Of a stretch of 64,000 nt of DNA, positions 1 to 7,210 are shown one piece after another. Location of the stretch: positions 1-64,000 of the forward strand of contig JALFSN010000002.1 in the NCBI GenBank assembly GCA_022778805.1, read 5' to 3'. Under the pieces are notes generated by a model that was not told the origin of the DNA, ran no database searches, and saw nothing but the letters and a program-made list of their open reading frames with translations. This stretch comes from Arcanobacterium sp. (GTDB lineage: Bacteria; Actinomycetota; Actinomycetes; Actinomycetales; Actinomycetaceae). Position numbers and translations under genes: made by a program. Numbering within the stretch: the stretch's first letter is position 1; every line of letters begins with the position of its first letter.

Positions 1-107
1 CGATTGACGAGTACATACAGTGGTACAACACTGAGCGTATGCAAGAACGGCTCGGAGGGATGACCCCAAACGAATACCGGCAACACGCACTAACCACCAT
101 CGGATAG
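1..107 (+). CDS. IS3-family transposase (OrfB, DDE integrase core), C-terminal fragment
   Basis: Only the last 34 residues are in the window, read from base 3 to the stop at 105-107. They contain the characteristic end of the rve integrase core of IS3/IS150 transposases: EYIQWYNTERMQERLGGMTP followed by NEYR. In this family the conserved glutamate of the DDE triad lies slightly upstream, outside the window. The fragment shows that an insertion sequence lies immediately left of the prophage-like segment. Whether the full element is intact cannot be judged. Confidence 0.8.
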   Translation, partial: IDEYIQWYNTERMQERLGGMTPNEYRQHALTTIG

Positions 108-140
108 AATCACACTGTCCAAGAATTGGGGTTCAGTACA
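1..140 (+). mobile_element. 3' end of an IS3-family insertion sequence
   Basis: The window opens inside an insertion sequence. It contains the last part of the transposase, and about 10 bases after its stop comes a stretch (from about 116) of the kind that ends IS3-family elements, with a TGTCC start and a TTGGGGTTCA core. I take this as the right terminal inverted repeat; the exact last base cannot be fixed without the left end. The element abuts the truncated prophage and probably marks its left breakpoint. Confidence 0.65.
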
Positions 141-272
141 GGTCAATACCCCGTTTGATTCCAAGTTTTTGTGCGCGGCAGGCCGAGCCCGCTGACCTCC
201 CCAAAGCTCGTAGAGATCCGAGGGCCCCAACCCCCTCATCGACACCCCCAAAAATGTGTCGGGGCAAATTGA

Positions 273-284
273 TAAAATCGAATC
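273..284 (+). promoter_or_regulatory. -10 box of a probable leaderless promoter
   Basis: TAAAAT at 273-278 ends 6 nt before the ATG at 285 and there is no Shine-Dalgarno sequence. The same geometry recurs before several other genes in this window, so transcription probably starts at or next to the start codon. Confidence 0.4.
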
Positions 285-632
285 ATGGGTCATGAAGATT
301 TTGAAATACCGATTCCTGTGGATTTTCATTTAGAAAATGCGGAGCAAATGCATGCGGAGTATCCTGATACTTTTTGGATTCCAGACCGCTGCACTCGAGA
401 AAATTTACAGGTCGGTGACATCGTCAAACTAGTTTTTGTGCTTGATGCTCCAGAGGAAGGCGATCCTGGCGCAGAGCGTATGTGGGTGCGAGTTACAGAT
501 GTGCAAGGTCAAAGCTACGTTGGAGAGCTCGATAATATTCCTGGCTTCTTAGAAGGTGCTGAAGCTGGGAACTTCATTGAGTTCGGGCCAGAGCATGTTA
601 TCGATGTCTATGACGAAGGCGAAAACTCGTAG
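285..632 (+). CDS. DUF2314-like protein
   Basis: A 115-residue acidic soluble protein. The middle part (residues about 45-95: VGDIVKLVFVLD, then ERMWVRVTDV and YVGELDNIPGF) has the pattern of DUF2314, whose members carry a 'hMWV.V' strand followed by 'G.L.N.P'. DUF2314 proteins are often found beside toxin or effector loci and some are thought to be immunity proteins; nothing here proves that role. The gene is preceded by a TAAAAT box only 6 nt from the ATG. Its 3' end overlaps the convergent HNH gene by 25 bases, which points to a recombination junction at the prophage edge. Confidence 0.6.
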   Translation: MGHEDFEIPIPVDFHLENAEQMHAEYPDTFWIPDRCTRENLQVGDIVKLVFVLDAPEEGDPGAERMWVRVTDVQGQSYVGELDNIPGFLEGAEAGNFIEFGPEHVIDVYDEGENS

Positions 633-1003
633 GAATACACCTGCGGGCCTTGCCTCCACCGGTCGCCATCCAACGCGCTCTGGCGCGAGTGGCACGGTTT
701 GCAAAGCGAGCGCAGGTTATTGAAATCGTGGCTGCCGCCATGCTCCAAGGGAAGGACGTGGTGGACTTCCTGTACCGGTGTCTTCTTGCCTTGCGCTAGG
801 CAGTCTTCACACAACGGATGGGCCGCGATGTAAGCGGCGCGGATACGTCGCCACAGGGCACCGTAGCGCCGGTTGATCTTCGGATCACGCTGAAAGCGTC
901 GGTAACGCTTGTCCTCAGCCTTGGCATGCTGCGAGCAAAACCGTTCGTGGGTTAGCTGTGGGCAGCCGGAAGCCGAGCAGGGGCGTTTTGGTTTGCTTGG
1001 CAT
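608..1003 (-). CDS. Phage HNH endonuclease
   Basis: About 131 residues when started at ATG 1003; an upstream in-frame start at 1015 is possible. The N-terminus has a small zinc-knuckle (CSASGCPQL then FCSQHA) and the C-terminal half a classic HNH domain: CEDCLAQGK, VHHVLPLEHGG, NNLRSLCKPCHSRQ. The two CxxC pairs bind the structural zinc and the first His of VHH is the catalytic base of this family. Such proteins normally sit next to phage terminase genes and nick DNA during packaging. Here the terminase is missing and the gene is the last of the replication operon, overlapping the convergent DUF2314-like gene. Confidence 0.85.
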   Translation of the reverse strand: MPSKPKRPCSASGCPQLTHERFCSQHAKAEDKRYRRFQRDPKINRRYGALWRRIRAAYIAAHPLCEDCLAQGKKTPVQEVHHVLPLEHGGSHDFNNLRSLCKPCHSRQSALDGDRWRQGPQVYSYEFSPSS

Positions 1004-1034
1004 TGGACTCACCAACCTTCTGCCTGGGTAAAGT

Positions 1035-1086
1035 GAAACCCTCCGGTCAGCAGTTCAGTGCTTTTGTCCCAGAGGGTTTCGCTTTT
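1035..1086. terminator. Stem-loop, possible terminator
   Basis: A 9-bp perfect inverted repeat (GAAACCCTC at 1035-1043, GAGGGTTTC at 1072-1080) encloses a 28-nt loop and is followed on the + strand by GCTTTTCT. It lies in the 170-bp gap between the HNH gene and the DUF1492-like gene. On the minus strand the trailing T-run is weaker, so it could instead be a processing hairpin in the phage operon. Confidence 0.4.
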
Positions 1087-1173
1087 CTATATTTCTATCC
1101 ATTTACAGTATCTCAGGCTTTAACCTAGATTTCCATCGCAGAGTTCGGATACTCGCTAACGCATGGGTGCAAG

Positions 1174-1635
1174 CTAGCACCTGCCATACAAAGCCACGGC
1201 GAGGCGATCCAACGCTCGGTTCTTTCGCCGGTAGACGCTGTCGCGTTCGATGTAGAAGTGGTCGCCGATCATCGCCACGCGATCTTCCTGACCACCTACA
1301 CCCAGATAAAAGTTCTCCAACACGAACCTGTCATCCTCAGCAAGGGTTGCCCAAGCGGGCAGGAACCAGTCCAGGTAGTCTTGGGCTTCTTGTTTACGGG
1401 CGGCCAGCAGGTCGATCTTGTCAAGAGTGGATGCGATACGACGCTCACCAGCATGAGGATCTTTCGCATGCGGTAGCCCGGTGATCCTCGCACTGGTGGG
1501 GCTGGTCAGGTCCTCGCGTAGTTGGTCGGCTTCGGCGCTGGTGTCTTGGGCTGCGGCTTGTTCCATCAGTGGGTAGTCTTCTAGTGCGCAGATCGCTGCT
1601 TTGCGGGTATCTAGGTATTTCGTCATCACATGCAT
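1174..1635 (-). CDS. DUF1492/ArpU-like phage late transcription regulator
   Basis: A 153-residue protein. Residues about 70-150 carry the DUF1492/ArpU signature: LDKIDLLAARKQEAQDYLDW, then LAEDDRFVLENFYL and a C-terminal sigma-70 region 4-like helix-turn-helix (IERDSVYRRKNRALDRLAVALYG). In phages of low-GC Gram-positives, ArpU/RinA-type proteins sit at the end of the replication module and activate late (packaging and structural) genes. The start is chosen by AAGGAG five bases before ATG 1635. Its late-gene targets are absent here, so it may have nothing left to regulate. Confidence 0.75.
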   Translation of the reverse strand: MHVMTKYLDTRKAAICALEDYPLMEQAAAQDTSAEADQLREDLTSPTSARITGLPHAKDPHAGERRIASTLDKIDLLAARKQEAQDYLDWFLPAWATLAEDDRFVLENFYLGVGGQEDRVAMIGDHFYIERDSVYRRKNRALDRLAVALYGRC

Positions 1636-1651
1636 GATGGCTCCTTCCTGG

Positions 1652-3004
1652 TTAGTGGTTTGTTAGTTGTGTTTTGACCGCTTCAATCAGCGCGGCCTGC
1701 GTCGTGTTCTTGGTATCGAGTGCTTTCAGGACTGCTTCATCGAGAGTGCCTTCAGCTACTAGGTGGGTGATGGTGACCGGCTGGGTTTGGCCTTGCCGAT
1801 AAAGACGGGCGTTGGTTTGCTGATACAACTCCAAAGACCACGTGAGTGAAAACCAGACCAACATGTGCCCGCCGGCTTGCAGATTCAGGCCATGCCCCGC
1901 AGAAGCCGGATGAATCAAACCAAGTCGGATTTCACTGTTATTCCAAGCCTCTATATCCTCAGCGGTCTTTAAGACTCGGGCTTGAGGGAACCGCTGAACG
2001 ATCCGCTCTAGGTCGTGACGAAACCAGTAGACCACCAAAAGGTTCTGCCCATTCGCCGCCTCAACCAGATCCTCAAAAGCATCCAACTTTGCGCTATGAA
2101 CAGCGATTGCTTGGCTTTGCTCGTTGTAGATCGCCCCGCTTGCGAGCTGTAAGAGTTTGCCTGACAGAGCGGCCGCGTTCGCGGCATCCACAACCTGCCC
2201 GTCCAGCTCGACGACTAGGTCTTGTTTGAGACGCTCATACACCGCACGCTCGTTATCGGCAAGGCTCACTTTCGTGGTTGTTACGGTTAGTTCCGGCAGC
2301 TGAAGGTGGTCGGTAGTTTTCATGGACAAGGTGATGTCCGAGATCGCCGCATAGATCTCATCCTCAGCACCCGCGCGCGGCTTATAGGAGAACACCTGCA
2401 TGCCACCCCGTTTATCGGGGACGAACCAACGGTCCCTGAACCGACTGATATAACGACCCAGACGTGTACCGCCGTCTAGCAGCCGAAACTGCGCCCACAA
2501 ATCCATCAAGCCGTTGGCAGCGGGTGTGCCGGTTAGCCCAACCCAGCGGCTCACGTAGGGCCGCATCTTCACCAGCGCGCTAAACCTTTTTGCCCGATGG
2601 TTTTTGAAGCTGGAGAGTTCGTCGATGACGATCATGTCGAAGGGCCAGGCTTTGCCGTAGTGGGCGACCAGCCACGGGATGTTTTCGCGGTTGATCACAG
2701 TCACCATCGAGTTCTTCGCTAAAGCATTTAGGCGATCTTGCTTGGACCCAACAGCCACCGCCAGAGATAACCCCTCGAGATGATCCCACTTGGTGGCCTC
2801 GGCAGGCCAGGTGTCACGAGCCACACGCAGTGGCGCGATCACAAGAACACGGCTCACAAGGAAGTAATCCAGCACCAGCTGCCAGATCGCGGTGAGTGCG
2901 ATGACGCTTTTGCCTAAACCCATTCCTAGGAAGATCGCAGACTCATCATGGGAGGTAATGAAGTCGGTTGCTTGGGTCTGGTAGTTATGCGGCTTGTAGC
3001 GCAT
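1652..3004 (-). CDS. SNF2-like DEAD/DEAH helicase (phage)
   Basis: 450 residues, superfamily 2. Motif I (FLGMGLGKS) is at residues about 25-33, motif II is DELSSFKNHRAKRF (about 127-140), motif III is LTGTPAANG, and the C-terminal lobe ends with motif VI-like QQTNARLYRQGQ. The lack of extra domains and the compact size match the SNF2-like helicase of phage replication modules that accompanies VRR-NUC and P4-type primase proteins. A strong GGAGGTG ribosome site precedes ATG 3004 and the start overlaps the end of the VRR-NUC gene. It is inferred to remodel or unwind DNA during phage replication or recombination. Confidence 0.88.
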   Translation of the reverse strand: MRYKPHNYQTQATDFITSHDESAIFLGMGLGKSVIALTAIWQLVLDYFLVSRVLVIAPLRVARDTWPAEATKWDHLEGLSLAVAVGSKQDRLNALAKNSMVTVINRENIPWLVAHYGKAWPFDMIVIDELSSFKNHRAKRFSALVKMRPYVSRWVGLTGTPAANGLMDLWAQFRLLDGGTRLGRYISRFRDRWFVPDKRGGMQVFSYKPRAGAEDEIYAAISDITLSMKTTDHLQLPELTVTTTKVSLADNERAVYERLKQDLVVELDGQVVDAANAAALSGKLLQLASGAIYNEQSQAIAVHSAKLDAFEDLVEAANGQNLLVVYWFRHDLERIVQRFPQARVLKTAEDIEAWNNSEIRLGLIHPASAGHGLNLQAGGHMLVWFSLTWSLELYQQTNARLYRQGQTQPVTITHLVAEGTLDEAVLKALDTKNTTQAALIEAVKTQLTNH

Positions 3005-3263
3005 TTGTCACCTCCGCAATCCCATCCACGCTGTCAATCACGAAGACTTGAAAGCCTTGACCTTGCAGCTGCTTAATGCGACGGTTCTGGATTGGTCTGG
3101 GTTTCTTGCCTGGTGCCTTCAATTCGACGAAGATAACCCGTCCAGCCTTCAGACAGATACGATCTGGTACGCCTGCTACTCCTGGGGATACGAGTTTCCA
3201 GCAGATTCCACCCAGATTTTCGACTGATTTCTTCAGTTCGTTTTCGAGGTGTTTTTCTTTCAT
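2985..3263 (-). CDS. VRR-NUC domain nuclease
   Basis: 92 residues from ATG 3263. It is essentially one VRR-NUC domain: an initial helix (KHLENELKKSVENLGG), then GVPDRICLKAGRVIFVELKAPG, which holds the PD-(D/E)xK catalytic residues (D of GVPD, E and K of VELK), then a QNRRIKQLQGQGF helix. These stand-alone VRR-NUC proteins act as structure-specific nucleases in phage replication. A longer open frame extends upstream to 3380 but has no support. The 3' end overlaps the helicase start by 20 bases, so the two are probably translated together. Confidence 0.88.
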   Translation of the reverse strand: MKEKHLENELKKSVENLGGICWKLVSPGVAGVPDRICLKAGRVIFVELKAPGKKPRPIQNRRIKQLQGQGFQVFVIDSVDGIAEVTNALQAA

Positions 3264-3391
3264 GTCACGTCTTTCGTAAAATCCGTGACAGTCGTGTCGG
3301 TCTATCCCTAAAACCCTATATAGGACTGTATTTTTTATTTCCTTATAGAAAGGGCTAGTAACGACTGACACGACTGTCACTATTAGGGTGA

Positions 3392-5650
3392 TTAGAGAGC
3401 GAATTCGCTGATCAGGGCTAGCCCGTCAACGAATCGTGCCCGCGAGGTTCGCCTGCGTCGGTACCCGGCTTTTTCGACGGCAGCATAGAAATCACTGGTG
3501 GAGCGCACATACTCGCCCCTACCCATCGCCCAAGACCGGTAGGCGTCGTAGAGGTCTTTGGATTGCTCCGATAGTCCTTGTCCGACTTGGCAGCATTCTT
3601 CAAGGAAGTGAGCGAACCAGTCATTAGCTGCCCGATATGCCTCGGATGCCGCAACCACTTGTTGCGGCGGGGTCAGACGATAGTTCTCGGCGTGTATCAA
3701 GCGTGCTCCCTCCATAATCCACGCCAGCACCGCACCTCCAGCTTTCTCATATAGATGGTCGGCATAGTTTTTAATATCCACACTCGGGGTGATGGTTTGC
3801 TCGAATGGGATCACGATGAGCCGTCGCCAAATACCGGTGTCCATCGCACCGACCCTGGGTAGGTGGTTGGTGTATAACACCAGTGTGTGGGATGGGGTGA
3901 AGGAGAAGGGGTCTTTATATTTCTTCTCTGCGGCGATTTTGTCGGTCGACGCTAACTGTTTGGTTGATGAGGTCGACAAGCGCACACCCTCGTCGTTCTC
4001 GCCAGCAATCAACAACCGTCTGGCTCTGGTTTCGGCCATTTCGTGTTTGGCGTTATTTGTCTTGCCCGCGATCAGCACTTCAGCCGAGATAGTTTCTGAA
4101 TACGAGCCGAGGACGCGGGCGATGGTGTTCCAGAACGTGGATTTACCGTTATTGCCATCCCCGTAAGCAATAATGAGTGCTTCGATTAGTACCTTGCCGA
4201 TAGCAGCTAGCCCGCACACGCGTTGGACGTATCCGATCAGTTCTTTATCCCCACCGAATGTGATCTCCAGGGATTCCAGCCACATGTTCATCCCGGTGGT
4301 GGATGGGTCGACGGCGGTTTGTTTGGTCAACATGTCGCCCGGGTCATGGTCGTGCTTGTCTCCGTCACGTAGGTCGTAGGTTGCCGTGGGCGTGTTGAAC
4401 AGATAAGGATCGGCGTCGAGAACCTCAGGGTTGATCAGCGCGAGCGGGCGGGCTTGCCGCATGACAGCCAGGATTGTGCGATCTGAGCGGCATTTGTAAA
4501 TGAACTTCACCCATTCTTGGGCTGCAACCATGTCGTGGTAGACCCGCTGTTGACCTGGGGTGAAGGCCGCGAGTGCTTTGGTCTTACTCATCGCAACCAG
4601 CATCGCTGTGACACCAAGATCGCCAGCGCGTGCGGTGATCTGGTCGAGTTCGGCGTGTGCTTGCTCGAGTTGGCGGGAGGTGAGTTCTTGAACAACGTGT
4701 TGGACTTTCGGCTCGTTCTCCTCCCACACACCACCGTCGTAAGCCATCCACGCTGTAGCTGGTGAGTAGCAGATCCGATCCGCGTATTCTCCGGCCAGTA
4801 CCGTCGCTTGCCCCACATCAGTGAAATCATCAGGTCGCAGGCTCGTCAGCTGCGCATACGCCTCGGGCGAGAGATAACCAGGATCAGCGGCCACCTTGGT
4901 AGCAAACCGGCACGCCGAGTTCCAGATCGACTCCAACTCGTGACTATCGAGCGGCGGCTCGCATAGGGACGCTTTCTGGTCGAACAAGTCCCGAGCCTGC
5001 GCGCTTTGCCCGTAGCGGATCAGCACCCGTCCGGCAAACCTCGACAAGGTGGCATTACGGGATCCCTCCCCAATCGCCTGAGTGGAGGCATCAAAGGCGG
5101 CGAACACGTCACGTTCATCAGCGGCATCCAACCACGCATCGAGCAACTGATCGCCCTTTTGCACTGTCACCTGTGGATTAGGTGTGCCGTAGATGAAGCG
5201 TCCTGCATCCAGGGCATTGCGATCGAAGAAGGCGAATCTCGCCGCAAGGCGATGCTTGAGCCCGGCGTAGTCGTCCGCGTCGTGTACTTCGTGGATTGGG
5301 AAGTAGACGTGGAATCGCGGCCGCGCCGACAATACGCCTTTCGGTTTCATGTGATTGCGGGAGGTGGCGGTCATGAACTCAACACCCGCCATCAACTCGC
5401 CCAAGCGTTCTGGGGTGATCCAGTCGGTTTGGGTTTCGGTGTGGTCGTTATCGATATCCATCACCACGCAATCTGAGGCCACGAAGGCTGCGGTTGAGCG
5501 GCGGTCATTCACATACGCGGCAGCCACATGATCGAAGCCAGCGGCCGCTGACAGTGATGGCGCATCAGTAATGGTGTGCTGGTTTGGGTAGTGGTTGTTG
5601 TTCTGTACGCCGCTCACATTCGCGGCATAGAGGGTGAAGGGCGTGGTCAT
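3392..5650 (-). CDS. Phage/plasmid primase-helicase, P4/D5 family
   Basis: 752 residues. The N-terminal ~270 residues look like a primase-polymerase-type domain (DCVVMDIDNDH and a following ARPRFHVYFP). A D5_N-like segment follows, then an SF3 helicase with Walker A GDGNNGKSTFW near residue 500, a B-like segment, and the LVLYTNHLPRVGAMDTGIWRRL sensor region. It is the core replication initiator: opens DNA and synthesises primers for the phage-encoded polymerase. AGGAGGTC precedes ATG 5650, and the gene overlaps the upstream DUF4406-like gene by 4 bases (ATGA), indicating translational coupling. Confidence 0.88.
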   Translation of the reverse strand: MTTPFTLYAANVSGVQNNNHYPNQHTITDAPSLSAAAGFDHVAAAYVNDRRSTAAFVASDCVVMDIDNDHTETQTDWITPERLGELMAGVEFMTATSRNHMKPKGVLSARPRFHVYFPIHEVHDADDYAGLKHRLAARFAFFDRNALDAGRFIYGTPNPQVTVQKGDQLLDAWLDAADERDVFAAFDASTQAIGEGSRNATLSRFAGRVLIRYGQSAQARDLFDQKASLCEPPLDSHELESIWNSACRFATKVAADPGYLSPEAYAQLTSLRPDDFTDVGQATVLAGEYADRICYSPATAWMAYDGGVWEENEPKVQHVVQELTSRQLEQAHAELDQITARAGDLGVTAMLVAMSKTKALAAFTPGQQRVYHDMVAAQEWVKFIYKCRSDRTILAVMRQARPLALINPEVLDADPYLFNTPTATYDLRDGDKHDHDPGDMLTKQTAVDPSTTGMNMWLESLEITFGGDKELIGYVQRVCGLAAIGKVLIEALIIAYGDGNNGKSTFWNTIARVLGSYSETISAEVLIAGKTNNAKHEMAETRARRLLIAGENDEGVRLSTSSTKQLASTDKIAAEKKYKDPFSFTPSHTLVLYTNHLPRVGAMDTGIWRRLIVIPFEQTITPSVDIKNYADHLYEKAGGAVLAWIMEGARLIHAENYRLTPPQQVVAASEAYRAANDWFAHFLEECCQVGQGLSEQSKDLYDAYRSWAMGRGEYVRSTSDFYAAVEKAGYRRRRTSRARFVDGLALISEFAL

Positions 5651-6087
5651 GGGGTGACCTCCTGAAAATCTTGCTCGAAGTACTTAATCGGTAGGTCGAG
5701 GTCGCGTGCCCAACCGATCTCTAGGCGCATACCAGGGCTGACGTGTCCGACATAGGCCCACAGGGCTTCGCACTTGGCCAGCAGCACCCGGTTGAAGAAC
5801 ATCGCAAGCTCGCGCTGGTCAGGATCGGTGTCATCGATGAACTGCGGGAACAACAAGTGCGGGGCGAACGGAATCTTGCCCGCGCCCACTGCGAACCCAC
5901 AGAATTGGCGGGCGAGATCAACGTTCGCTTGCGTGTCGCCTGAGTAGGGCGAGCAGATATAGACGAGCGGCCGGTAACCGAATTGTTCACGCTGGAGCTT
6001 CTTGAGCGCGTGGTAGCTCGTCAAATCCAGATAGCCCTCAGTGTTCTTCTTCGAGAATCCGATATCGAGTGTCGTTGCGGTGTTCAT
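5647..6087 (-). CDS. DUF4406-like (nucleoside 2-deoxyribosyltransferase-like) phage protein
   Basis: 146 residues. The segment PLVYICSPYSGDTQANVDLA (from residue about 40) and later HLLFPQFIDD, LLAKCEALWAYVG and SPGMRLEIGWARDL follow the DUF4406/nucleoside deoxyribosyltransferase-like fold: a 'YI.SPYS' first strand and an 'M..EI..A' helix. Homologues in phages may process nucleotides or bind nucleotide ligands; the actual activity is unknown. It overlaps both neighbours by 4 bases, placing it firmly in the replication operon. Confidence 0.7.
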   Translation of the reverse strand: MNTATTLDIGFSKKNTEGYLDLTSYHALKKLQREQFGYRPLVYICSPYSGDTQANVDLARQFCGFAVGAGKIPFAPHLLFPQFIDDTDPDQRELAMFFNRVLLAKCEALWAYVGHVSPGMRLEIGWARDLDLPIKYFEQDFQEVTP

Positions 6088-6866
6088 GCTTGCACCTGAC
6101 CTTCACGCTCGATGACGGGAAGAATACCGGCCTGGTTCTTGAGAACCTCGTAGATGAACAGGCGACCTTTCTGCGTCCAGTAGGTGTGGACCCGGGTGCG
6201 GTTACCGTCGTCGATGACGTGGGTTTTAGTGTCGGTGTAACCGTTGCCTGCGTGCTGGGCGTAGAGCAGCCACACGCCCGATTGCTTGTACTGAATACCG
6301 AGTTCATGCAGTAGCTGGTTGAGCTTGCGGCCAGAAAACCCATAGTCCTTCGCGATCACCGTGATCGGCAATGCATCCTTGGCTTGGAGAACCATGTCGT
6401 AATAGGACAGTTTCGGCTTCGCTTCAGCCAGGGCTTGAGCTTGCGCGAGGTTCTGCAACGAGAGCTCTGCGGTTTTGCGGCGTTCAGCAACGTAGGCGTC
6501 GAGCACTTTGAGGAGCGCTTCGGGATTAGTGACCAGCTCGTCGGTGGCGTACAGGCCATGGCGGCGGATTGATGGCAGCACCTCGTGGGTGACCCAACGC
6601 TTGAACGCTTTCGCTTCTGGTTTGCGTGATGCCATGATCAGCGCGTAGAGACCGGGCTCGTTGACGCACCATGTGGCACCACCGGAGAACCCTAAGTTGA
6701 ACTTAGCCTTCTCATCCTCATCGAGACGAGAGACGGCAACCGAGGGGTTCGTTAGCTCGAGTGCCTGGCAGATGTCAGCGGCGATGAACCATGTCTGATC
6801 ATCAGCAGCGAAGCTGCGTACTTGCCCGAACCGGTCGTTGGTGAATGTTTGAATCTGGTTTCCCAT
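6084..6866 (-). CDS. Phage antirepressor (BRO-N + KilA-C)
   Basis: 260 residues from ATG 6866, chosen because GGAAGG lies 9 nt upstream; a start at 6920 lacks support. Residues 1-100 form a BRO-N domain (QTFTNDRFGQVRSFAADDQTWF... then EKAKFNLGF.GG and EPGLYALIMASRKPEAKAF), and residues about 150-255 a KilA-C domain (KDYGFSGRKLNQLLHELGIQYK, then WLLYAQHAGNGYTDTKTH). BRO-N/KilA-C proteins bind DNA and, in several temperate phages, inactivate the repressor. Here it lies inside the replication operon that appears to be under Xre/ImmA control. Confidence 0.88.
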   Translation of the reverse strand: MGNQIQTFTNDRFGQVRSFAADDQTWFIAADICQALELTNPSVAVSRLDEDEKAKFNLGFSGGATWCVNEPGLYALIMASRKPEAKAFKRWVTHEVLPSIRRHGLYATDELVTNPEALLKVLDAYVAERRKTAELSLQNLAQAQALAEAKPKLSYYDMVLQAKDALPITVIAKDYGFSGRKLNQLLHELGIQYKQSGVWLLYAQHAGNGYTDTKTHVIDDGNRTRVHTYWTQKGRLFIYEVLKNQAGILPVIEREGQVQA

Positions 6867-7024
6867 GGCGGGGTTCCTTCCCGAGACCCCGTCGAGAAAA
6901 ATTCGTGCCGGGCGGCACAAGGAGTTAAGGGCCTCACCCCACTGCCGACGAACCTAAAAGTGTTAAATCCATGCCGCGTACAACCCGCAGACAAACCGGT
7001 GCTGCGCGAGCAAATATGGATGGC

Positions 7025-7207
7025 ATGAATGAGATTGATAAGGCCACGGTGTGGGCGATGGCGAAAAACATGCGCCTCTTTGCCTTCGTTGAATACCTGC
7101 GCGACCTCGACAACGACCCAGCACCCTCCGCAGCTGATCAGCAGATCGCCACGTATCTTCGAGAACTCATGACAACCGATCCGAACCTGCTGCTCAACAA
7201 CGAATAG
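7025..7207 (+). CDS. Small protein of unknown function, opposite strand in phage operon
   Basis: 60 residues read against the direction of all its neighbours, filling the 345-bp gap between the polymerase and antirepressor genes. The sequence (MNEIDKATVWAMAKNMRLFA..., ending TDPNLLLNNE) is acidic and helical and looks protein-like rather than a chance frame. It has no recognisable domain, no strong ribosome site, and several possible starts (7016 or 6971). It could be a true small gene or spacer DNA. Confidence 0.35.
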   Translation: MNEIDKATVWAMAKNMRLFAFVEYLRDLDNDPAPSAADQQIATYLRELMTTDPNLLLNNE

Positions 7208-7210
7208 GAG

